Positions 6,411-11,247 of a DNA stretch of 11,247 bases are shown in pieces. The notes under the pieces are model-generated. The model had not been told where the DNA came from and made no database searches. It saw only the letters and a list, made by a program, of their open reading frames with translations. Each line of letters starts with the position of its first letter. Positions within the stretch are counted from its first letter, which is position 1. The stretch comes from an uncultured Dechloromonas sp. Lineage in GTDB: Bacteria > Pseudomonadota > Gammaproteobacteria > Burkholderiales > Rhodocyclaceae. The translations under genes and the position numbers were made by a program. Location of the stretch: the NCBI GenBank assembly GCA_946477505.1, contig CAMKYP010000087.1, positions 1 to 11,247 on the forward strand, in the 5' to 3' direction.

Positions 6411-6501
6411 ACTGATCAACCCTGCCGGGCGCAGGGGGCCGCCGGTGAGCATCAACGCCGTTATTCCCCTCCCCGTCACAGTTATTTAGGAGCTTACTGT
6501 G
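6401..6501 (+). promoter_or_regulatory. Expression platform of the SAH riboswitch
   Basis: The aptamer's 3' pseudoknot strand has an alternative partner. AACGGCG (6401-6407) pairs perfectly with CGCCGTT (6456-6462), and CTCAC (6408-6412) pairs with GTGAG (6445-6449), with a 6-nt bulge at 6450-6455. This stem encloses a small hairpin, CCCTGC (6420-6425) with GCAGGG (6431-6436). It cannot coexist with the SAH-bound pseudoknot. No T-run follows, so it is not a classical terminator; control at translation or by Rho is more likely (inference). Nearer the gene, CACAGT (6477-6482) pairs with ACTGTG (6496-6501), which contains the GTG start and holds the SD AGGAG (6488-6492) in a 13-nt loop. Confidence 0.65.
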
Positions 6502-7923
6502 GCTGAATTCAAAGATTACGTTATCGCTGACCTCTCCCTTGCCGACTGGGGTCGCAAGGAAATCAACATCGCCGAAGGCGAAATGCCGGGCCTGATGGCC
6601 ATCCGCGAGGAATTCGCGAAGACCCAGCCGCTCAAGGGCGCGCGCATCACCGGTTCGCTGCACATGACCATACAGACCGCCGTGCTGATCGAGACGCTGA
6701 CCGCGCTCGGCGCCGAAGTCCGCTGGGCCTCGTGCAACATCTTCTCGACCCAGGACCACGCTGCCGCTGCCATCGCCGCACAAGGTATCCCGGTCTTCGC
6801 CGTCAAGGGCGAAACCCTGGTCGATTACTGGGACTACACCCACCGCATCTTCGAATGGCCAAATGAAAACGGCGCGGCGGTCTACTCGAACATGATTCTC
6901 GACGACGGCGGCGATGCCACCCTGCTGCTGCACCTCGGCGCCCGTGCCGAGAAGGATCTGTCGGTTATCTCCAAGCCGGGCTCGGAAGAGGAAACCATCC
7001 TCTTCGCCGCCATCAAGGCCAAGCTGGCCGTCGATCCGACCTGGTACTCCGTGCGCCTGGCCCAGATCAAGGGCGTCACCGAGGAAACCACCACCGGCGT
7101 GCATCGCCTGTACCAGATGCATCAGCGCGGCGAACTGAAGTTCCCGGGCATCAACGTCAATGACTCGGTGACCAAGTCCAAGTTCGACAACCTGTATGGC
7201 TGCCGCGAGTCGCTGGTCGACGGTATCAAGCGCGCCACCGACGTCATGGTCGCCGGCAAGATTGCCGTCATCTGCGGCTACGGCGATGTGGGCAAAGGCT
7301 CGGCCCAGGCCATGCGCGCCCTGTCCGCCCAAGTGTGGGTCACCGAAATCGACCCGATCTGCGCCCTGCAGGCCGCCATGGAAGGCTATCGCGTCGTCAC
7401 CATGGAATACGCCGCCGACAAGGCCGACATCTTCGTCACCACGACCGGCAACTTCCACGTCATCACCCATGACCACATGGTGAAGATGAAGAACAACGCC
7501 ATCGTCTGCAACATCGGTCACTTCGACAACGAAATCGATGTCGCCTCGCTGGAAAAGTACCAGTGGGAAGAGATCAAGCCGCAGGTCGACCACGTCATCT
7601 TCCCGGATGGCCGTCGCATCATCCTGCTCGCCAAGGGCCGCCTGGTGAACCTCGGCTGCGGCACGGGCCATCCGTCCTACGTGATGTCCTCGTCCTTCGC
7701 CAACCAGACCATCGCCCAGATCGAACTGTGGACCGAAGCGCAGAAGGGTTCCAACAAGTACCCGGTCGGCGTGTACACCCTGCCCAAGCACCTCGATGAA
7801 AAGGTCGCCCGCCTGCAACTGAAGACGCTCAACGCCCAGCTCACCGAGCTGACCGATGAGCAGGCCGCCTACATCAACGTGCCGAAGGAAGGTCCGTACA
7901 AGGCTGACCACTACCGCTACTAA
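6499..7923 (+). CDS. ahcY: Adenosylhomocysteinase (S-adenosylhomocysteine hydrolase)
   Basis: Cleaves S-adenosylhomocysteine to adenosine and homocysteine, using tightly bound NAD. This removes the product inhibitor of methyltransferases and feeds homocysteine to methionine synthesis. The 474-residue length is usual for the bacterial form. Visible features are the substrate-domain TGSLHMTIQTAVL (51-63, His55), WASCNIFSTQDHAAAAIA (76-93), the NAD-binding Rossmann loop CGYGDVGKG (259-267), CNIGHFDNEID (337-347) and the C-terminal KADHYRY (468-474), which in this family reaches into the neighbouring subunit's NAD site. The start is GTG at 6499, with AGGAG six bases upstream inside a hairpin loop. 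It is the first gene of the SAH-riboswitch operon, 8 nt ahead of the small membrane protein gene. Confidence 0.98.
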   Translation: MAEFKDYVIADLSLADWGRKEINIAEGEMPGLMAIREEFAKTQPLKGARITGSLHMTIQTAVLIETLTALGAEVRWASCNIFSTQDHAAAAIAAQGIPVFAVKGETLVDYWDYTHRIFEWPNENGAAVYSNMILDDGGDATLLLHLGARAEKDLSVISKPGSEEETILFAAIKAKLAVDPTWYSVRLAQIKGVTEETTTGVHRLYQMHQRGELKFPGINVNDSVTKSKFDNLYGCRESLVDGIKRATDVMVAGKIAVICGYGDVGKGSAQAMRALSAQVWVTEIDPICALQAAMEGYRVVTMEYAADKADIFVTTTGNFHVITHDHMVKMKNNAIVCNIGHFDNEIDVASLEKYQWEEIKPQVDHVIFPDGRRIILLAKGRLVNLGCGTGHPSYVMSSSFANQTIAQIELWTEAQKGSNKYPVGVYTLPKHLDEKVARLQLKTLNAQLTELTDEQAAYINVPKEGPYKADHYRY

Positions 7924-7931
7924 GCGAAGCC

Positions 7932-8279
7932 ATGCTGAACCTGCTCGCTGTCTGGATTGTCAATGCGCTGGCCCTGCTGGCGTTGCCGTATGTCGTGCCG
8001 ACCATCCAGATAGCCGGGTTCGGCACCGCGCTGCTGGTTGCCGTCGTGCTGGGCCTGATCAACACGCTGCTCAGGCCCTTACTGGTGCTGCTAACCTTGC
8101 CTGTCACGCTGCTGACGCTGGGCTTGTTTATCTTCGTCATCAACGCCTTGCTGTTCATGCTGGCCGGCAATCTGGTTGAAGGCTTCCATGTCGGCGGCTT
8201 CTGGTCGGCGCTGTTTGGCTCAATCGGCTACAGCCTGATTTCCTGGTTGTTGAGCGCGATTTTGCTGCGCAAGAACTGA
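7932..8279 (+). CDS. Small membrane protein of the phage-holin-like family (PF04020 type)
   Basis: A 115-residue, very hydrophobic protein with four likely membrane segments, at about 4-22, 31-52, 55-77 and 88-112. The central block GLINTLLRPLLVLLTLP (41-57), followed by FIFVINALLF (66-75), is the hallmark of the family annotated as phage holin family 4 superfamily IV / YvlD. Despite the name, these are mostly chromosomal proteins with no proven lytic role; function unknown. There is no phage gene nearby, so I do not read it as a prophage remnant. It starts 8 nt after the ahcY stop with a weak SD and ends 9 nt before tlyA, so it is probably co-transcribed under SAH control. A role in the methyl cycle, such as metabolite movement, is only speculation. 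Confidence 0.88.
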   Translation: MLNLLAVWIVNALALLALPYVVPTIQIAGFGTALLVAVVLGLINTLLRPLLVLLTLPVTLLTLGLFIFVINALLFMLAGNLVEGFHVGGFWSALFGSIGYSLISWLLSAILLRKN

Positions 8280-8288
8280 GGCGCAGGG

Positions 8289-9110
8289 ATGAGCATGAAC
8301 TCCTTCCACGCCCGGCAGAAAAAGCCGCGGCCGCCGCGCGAACCGTCGTACGAGCGGCCGGCCGGCGTGTCGCGGGCAGATGCCTTGCTCGTCGCCCAAG
8401 GACTCGCCCCTTCCCGCACAGCAGCCCAGGCGCTGATCAAGGAAGGTCGGGTCAGTTGGGCGGGTGGTCCGATCAGCAAGCCGGCGATGGATTTACCGAA
8501 CGACACGCCGCTGATCGTCGCCGCCGACCCCGATGCCTATTTTGTCTCGCGCGGTGGTCAGAAACTGGCCGGCGCGCTGACGCAGACCGGGATTACCGTT
8601 AGCGGCAAGCGCTGTCTCGATGTCGGCCAATCGACCGGCGGCTTCACCGACTGCCTGCTGCAACACGGCGCCCGGCATGTCGTCGGCGTCGATGTCGGCC
8701 ACGACCAGTTGCACGCCAAATTGCGCGCCGACCCCGCAGTCACCGCCATCGAAGGCGTCAACTGCCGCGCCCTGAGCGCCGCCAATCTCGGCCAGGCTTT
8801 TCCGGAAAACGGCTTCGACCTGATCGTCGGCGATGTTTCCTTCATTTCGCTGACCCTGATCCTGCCGCAACTGCCCGCCTTGCTCGCCACGCACGGTGAC
8901 ATGCTGCTCCTGGTCAAGCCACAATTTGAAGTCGGCCCCGCCAACATCGGCAAAGGCGGCATCGTCCGCGATAGCGCGCTCTACATCGATGTCGAGCGCA
9001 AGCTGCGCGACTGTGCCCGTATCCTTGGCCTCACCGTTCGTGGTTGGCTGGACAGCCCGATTGCCGGCGGTGACGGCAACCGCGAATTCTTCATCTGGTT
9101 GAACAAATGA
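8289..9110 (+). CDS. tlyA: TlyA family rRNA 2'-O-methyltransferase (annotated as hemolysin A)
   Basis: Expected to methylate ribose 2'-OH groups of ribosomal RNA (TlyA of mycobacteria modifies C1409 of 16S and C1920 of 23S) using SAM and releasing SAH. An S4 RNA-binding domain spans about 28-75 (RADALLVAQGLAPSRTAAQALI). The Rossmann-like methyltransferase domain follows, with the SAM-binding motif CLDVGQSTGGFTDCLL (109-124). A K-D-K-E catalytic tetrad can be placed at K92, D182 (GDVSFIS), K210 (LLVKPQFE) and E266 (NREFF), with spacing very close to the mycobacterial enzyme. A basic, proline-rich stretch of about 25 residues precedes the S4 domain and is probably disordered. ATG at 8289 has GAGG seven bases upstream; the ATG two codons later is also possible. 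The old hemolysin label is not supported by these motifs. It overlaps metF by 4 nt. Confidence 0.93.
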   Translation: MSMNSFHARQKKPRPPREPSYERPAGVSRADALLVAQGLAPSRTAAQALIKEGRVSWAGGPISKPAMDLPNDTPLIVAADPDAYFVSRGGQKLAGALTQTGITVSGKRCLDVGQSTGGFTDCLLQHGARHVVGVDVGHDQLHAKLRADPAVTAIEGVNCRALSAANLGQAFPENGFDLIVGDVSFISLTLILPQLPALLATHGDMLLLVKPQFEVGPANIGKGGIVRDSALYIDVERKLRDCARILGLTVRGWLDSPIAGGDGNREFFIWLNK

Positions 9111-9931
9111 ATACAGATATTTCCATCGAGTTTTTCCCGCCGCAAACGCCAGAAGGCGTCGACAAGCTGCGCACCGTCCGCGCCGAGTTGGCCAAGCTGA
9201 AGCCTGAGTTCTTCTCGGTTACCTATGGCGCCGGCGGCTCCACCCGGGAACGTACCTTCGCCGTGGTCAAGGAAATCGCCGCCGAAGGCTTCGACGCCGC
9301 CCCCCATCTGTCATGCATCGGATCGACGCGCGAATCGATCCGCGAAATCCTTGCCGAATACAAGGCCGCCGGGATCAAGCGCACCGTCGCCCTGCGCGGC
9401 GACCTGCCCTCTGGCATGGCCGAGGCTGGCGAATTCCGCTACGCCAACGAACTGGTCGAGTTCATTCGCGCCGAAACCGGCGACTGGTTCAGCATCGAGG
9501 TCGCCGCCTACCCGGAATGGCACCCGCAGGCGCGCAGCCCGAAGGACGACCTCGACGCCTTCGTACGTAAGGTCAAGGCTGGCGCCAATTCAGCCATCAC
9601 CCAGTATTTCTACAATGCCGACGCCTATTTCAGCTTCGTCGACGAGGCCCAGGCACAGGGCGTGGATGTGCCCATCGTTCCCGGCATCATGCCCATCGTC
9701 GGTTTCACCAAGCTGGCCCGCTTCTCCGATGCCTGCGGCGCTGAAATCCCGCGCTGGATGCGCAAAAAATTCGAGAGCTTCGGCGACGACACCGCCTCCA
9801 TCCGCGCCTTCGGCCTCGATGTGGTCACCGAACTGTGTGAGCGCCTGCTCAAGGGCGGCGCCCCCGGTCTGCATTTCTACTGTATGAACACCTCGGCGCT
9901 GACCACGGAAATCTGCCGCCGTCTCGGCTGA
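9107..9931 (+). CDS. metF: 5,10-Methylenetetrahydrofolate reductase
   Basis: FAD enzyme that reduces 5,10-methylene-THF to 5-methyl-THF, the methyl donor for making methionine from homocysteine. The 274 residues form the single TIM-barrel domain of the bacterial enzyme (E. coli about 296; the N-terminus is shorter here). Family landmarks are ISIEFFPP (5-12) with the catalytic Glu8, FFSVTYGAGGST (35-46), ALRGDLP (95-101) with Asp99, VAAYPEWHP (132-140), ITQYFYN (164-170) with the folate-binding Gln166, and GLHFYCMN (254-261). The ATG overlaps the tlyA stop (ATGA), so translation is probably coupled; no strong SD is seen. It is the last gene of the SAH-riboswitch operon, followed 19 nt later by a terminator. 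Homocysteine from AhcY and methyl-THF from MetF meet at methionine synthase, which is not in this window. Confidence 0.98.
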   Translation: MNTDISIEFFPPQTPEGVDKLRTVRAELAKLKPEFFSVTYGAGGSTRERTFAVVKEIAAEGFDAAPHLSCIGSTRESIREILAEYKAAGIKRTVALRGDLPSGMAEAGEFRYANELVEFIRAETGDWFSIEVAAYPEWHPQARSPKDDLDAFVRKVKAGANSAITQYFYNADAYFSFVDEAQAQGVDVPIVPGIMPIVGFTKLARFSDACGAEIPRWMRKKFESFGDDTASIRAFGLDVVTELCERLLKGGAPGLHFYCMNTSALTTEICRRLG

Positions 9932-9950
9932 TCCGGGCGACAGCCCGAAC

Positions 9951-9979
9951 AAGCCCGCGCCTTGCCCGCGGGCTTTTTT
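9951..9979 (+). terminator. Intrinsic terminator of the ahcY-metF operon
   Basis: AAGCCCGCG (9951-9959) pairs perfectly with CGCGGGCTT (9967-9975) across a 7-nt loop, followed by a run of T to 9979. A smaller hairpin, CGGGC (9934-9938) with GCCCG (9943-9947), sits just upstream. The strong T-run is only on the plus strand, so it serves metF better than the convergent mscS-type gene ending at 9993. Confidence 0.93.
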
Positions 9980-9992
9980 GTGTCCGCCAAGA

Positions 9993-10817
9993 TCAGGCGG
10001 CCTGCGTCACGATCACGTTCTGCGCTGGCATCGGTGCCGGGAATCCGGCCTCGGCCAGTGCCTCGCGGATCGTTCGGTTGGTATCGAAATAGACCTGCCA
10101 GTAATGATCGTTGTGGCAGTACGGACGCACCGCCAGCACCGGCCCGACCAGCGTGAAGTCGAGAATCTCGACATCGACCTTCGGCTCGGCGAGCACATTG
10201 GGAATGGCGGCAATCCTGTCGCGCAGCAGGGCCATCGCGGCTTGATGATCGGCGCCCCCGGCCAACTGGCACTTCAGGTCCACCCGTCGGAACGGGTTGT
10301 GGGTGAAGTTCTGGATGTTGTCGCCGAAAATCTTGTTGTTGCCGACTACGGTTGATACGTTGTCCGGTGTATTGATGGTCGTCGCGAACAAGCCGATTTC
10401 GGTCACCGTACCTGTTATGCCGGCCACGGTAACGAAGTCGCCGACCTTGAAGGGCCGCAGCACGATCAGGAAAGCTCCGGCCGCGAAATTGGCCAGCAGC
10501 CCCGCCCAAGCAGCCCCGATAGCGATACCTGCACCGGCGATCAAGGCCGCGAAGGTCGTGGTCTGGATACCGAAGTAGCCGAGAATGCCGATCACCAGCA
10601 GCACGTTCAGCGTCACGGTGACAATGGAACCAACATAACGCAGGACTGTCGGATCGACCTTCTGTTTCTCAAGAGCCGCACGCACCATGCCAACCGCAAC
10701 ACCGATCAACCAACGGCCGATCACCCAGAAAACAATAGCGGCGAGTATCTTGACGCCGATATCGGTGGCTGTCGCTACGATCAGATCCTGATAGCGGGAA
10801 ATATCCTGTTCGGTCAT
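9993..10817 (-). CDS. mscS: MscS family small-conductance mechanosensitive channel
   Basis: Inner-membrane channel that opens under membrane tension and releases solutes during hypo-osmotic shock. The 274 residues compare well with E. coli MscS (286). With the start used here, transmembrane helices lie at about 22-44, 62-84 and 86-121. The third is the pore-lining, glycine/alanine-rich type (ALIAGAGIAIGAAWAGLLANFAAGAF, about 91-116, shown here only to identify the helix). The beta domain follows with RPFKVGDFV (121-129) and NNKIFGDNIQN (160-170). The frame is open back to 10895, but ATG at 10817 is preceded by AAGGAG with a 7-nt spacer, and the added 26 residues would have no family counterpart. 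A single gene, convergent with metF. A weak -10-like TAGAAT lies upstream on the same strand, without a clear -35. Confidence 0.94.
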   Translation of the reverse strand: MTEQDISRYQDLIVATATDIGVKILAAIVFWVIGRWLIGVAVGMVRAALEKQKVDPTVLRYVGSIVTVTLNVLLVIGILGYFGIQTTTFAALIAGAGIAIGAAWAGLLANFAAGAFLIVLRPFKVGDFVTVAGITGTVTEIGLFATTINTPDNVSTVVGNNKIFGDNIQNFTHNPFRRVDLKCQLAGGADHQAAMALLRDRIAAIPNVLAEPKVDVEILDFTLVGPVLAVRPYCHNDHYWQVYFDTNRTIREALAEAGFPAPMPAQNVIVTQAA

Positions 10818-10824
10818 TGCTGCT

Positions 10825-10830
10825 CTCCTT
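10825..10830 (-). promoter_or_regulatory. Ribosome binding site that fixes the mscS-type start
   Basis: On the minus strand AAGGAG sits seven bases before the ATG at 10817. It decides between this start and the 26-codon longer open frame beginning at 10895. Upstream in the leader is a perfect 5-bp inverted repeat, ACTCA (10835-10839) and TGAGT (10843-10847), with a 3-nt loop, of unknown meaning. Confidence 0.8.
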
Positions 10831-10920
10831 CCAAACTCAAAATGAGTACAGAAGATTCTAGTTGGGCCGGTAACGAAAAATATGCCCTTGCACATATCTT
10901 CACAAAACTCCGCTTTGCCG

Positions 10921-10949
10921 TTGACGCACCCCCGGGGGGTCTATATAAT
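10921..10949 (+). promoter_or_regulatory. Strong sigma70 promoter of the tRNA-Lys genes
   Basis: TTGACG (10921-10926) and a perfect TATAAT (10944-10949) are separated by exactly 17 bp. The start is predicted near 10956, about 9 nt before the first tRNA. The bases between the -10 box and the start are GC-rich (CGCGCTCCC), the discriminator type associated with stringent (ppGpp) control of stable RNA genes. The spacer holds a C5-G6 palindrome (10930-10940). Confidence 0.88.
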
Positions 10950-10964
10950 TCGCGCTCCCTAGGC

Positions 10965-11040
10965 GGGTCGGTAGCTCAGTCGGTAGAGCAGCGGACTTTT
11001 AATCCGTTGGTCGCGAGTTCGAATCTCGCCCGACCCACCA
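10965..11040 (+). tRNA. tRNA-Lys (anticodon UUU)
   Basis: A complete 76-nt cloverleaf with encoded CCA (11038-11040). The acceptor stem GGGTCGG pairs with CCGACCC. The D arm is standard, the anticodon loop CTTTTAA (10996-11002) places TTT at 10998-11000, and the T stem GCGAG/CTCGC surrounds TTCGAAT. It reads AAA and, by wobble, AAG lysine codons. First gene of a two-tRNA transcript. Confidence 0.97.
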
Positions 11041-11059
11041 GTCACTTAAGGGAAATTCT

Positions 11060-11135
11060 GGGTCGTTAGCTCAGTTGGTAGAGCAGCGGACTCTTAATCC
11101 GTAGGTCCACAGTTCGAATCTGTGACGACCCACCA
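11060..11135 (+). tRNA. tRNA-Lys (anticodon CUU)
   Basis: A complete 76-nt cloverleaf with encoded CCA (11133-11135). The acceptor stem GGGTCGT pairs with ACGACCC. The anticodon loop CTCTTAA (11091-11097) places CTT at 11093-11095, and the T stem CACAG/CTGTG surrounds TTCGAAT. It reads AAG only, which suits a GC-rich genome. It lies 19 nt after the UUU isoacceptor and is nearly identical in the acceptor and D arms, so the two probably arose by tandem duplication and then diverged in the T arm. Confidence 0.97.
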
Positions 11136-11149
11136 GAATCAAAAGCTCT

Positions 11150-11177
11150 AAGCCTCGGCCTGGCGCCGGGGCTTTTT
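11150..11177 (+). terminator. Intrinsic terminator of the tRNA-Lys transcript
   Basis: AAGCCTCGGC (11150-11159) pairs with GCCGGGGCTT (11165-11174) with one G-U wobble and a 5-nt loop, followed by T to 11177. It begins 15 nt after the second tRNA-Lys and separates it from the next tRNA gene. Confidence 0.9.
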
Positions 11178-11218
11178 GCTTCAACAGTACGATTCATCGT
11201 AACGAATCGACCACCGGA

Positions 11219-11247
11219 CGCGGGGTGGAGCAGTTGGCAGCTCGTCG
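11219..11247 (+). tRNA. Initiator tRNA-Met (fMet), 5' part only
   Basis: The last 29 bases match the start of bacterial initiator tRNA-Met. The 5' acceptor strand CGCGGGG begins with C1, the base behind the unpaired 1-72 position typical of initiators. TG and the D stem GAGC (11228-11231) with GCTC (11240-11243) follow, and then the GTCG that begins the anticodon arm. The window ends before the anticodon, so the CAT is not seen. The 41 bases between the tRNA-Lys terminator and this gene hold an inverted repeat, CGATTC (11190-11195) and GAATCG (11204-11209), but no clear promoter. Confidence 0.85.

Noticed and set aside
6409..7911. 500-codon open frame antisense to ahcY
   Set aside because: It mirrors ahcY almost exactly and results from the GC-rich third positions of the real gene. 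It shows no recognisable family motif, and ahcY is unmistakable.
7932..8279. Prophage remnant suggested by the holin-like protein
   Set aside because: No other phage gene, attachment site or composition change is present; the gene is tightly packed in a metabolic operon.
10818..10895. N-terminal extension of the MscS-type protein to the start at 10895
   Set aside because: The ATG at 10817 has a near-perfect SD, and the extra 26 residues overlap the leader and have no family counterpart.

Overview
The window looks like chromosomal core sequence from a GC-rich betaproteobacterium, most likely of the Rhodocyclales (Dechloromonas/Azonexus type). The grounds are an S-adenosylhomocysteine (SAH) riboswitch ahead of ahcY, the ahcY...metF arrangement, two lipid A-type acyltransferases next to dapF, and an HD-GYP protein among housekeeping genes. 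This placement is inferred from gene content; no search was run. There is no sign of phage, IS elements or CRISPR.

Left third (1-3712, minus strand): a tightly packed operon reading right to left. It holds two paralogous lipid A/lysophospholipid acyltransferases, a GNAT acetyltransferase, dapF (meso-diaminopimelate synthesis) and a DUF484 protein cut by the window edge. Three junctions are a 3-nt gap or ATGA overlaps; only dapF has a 60-bp gap with a weak internal promoter candidate. A good sigma70-type promoter for the operon lies at 3752-3780.

Middle (3713-9979, plus strand): an activated-methyl-cycle cluster. metK makes SAM; its short leader folds into a long hairpin that buries its Shine-Dalgarno sequence. 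A strong intrinsic terminator follows, then a stand-alone HD-GYP c-di-GMP phosphodiesterase. Next come a promoter and an SAH riboswitch that heads the operon ahcY - small PF04020-type membrane protein - tlyA (rRNA 2'-O-methyltransferase) - metF, closed by an intrinsic terminator. MetK makes SAM, methyltransferases such as TlyA turn it into SAH, AhcY clears SAH to homocysteine, and MetF supplies the methyl-THF to remethylate homocysteine. The SAH riboswitch would couple the clearance half to SAH level.

Right end (9980-11247): an MscS-type mechanosensitive channel on the minus strand converges on metF. Beyond it a strong promoter drives two tandem tRNA-Lys genes (anticodons UUU and CUU) with their own terminator. 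The first 29 nt of an initiator tRNA-Met gene run off the window.

The most useful leads are the SD-sequestering hairpin in the metK leader, the mutually exclusive stem downstream of the SAH aptamer, the hairpin that locks the ahcY GTG start, and the placement of a SAM-consuming enzyme and an uncharacterised membrane protein inside an SAH-controlled operon.
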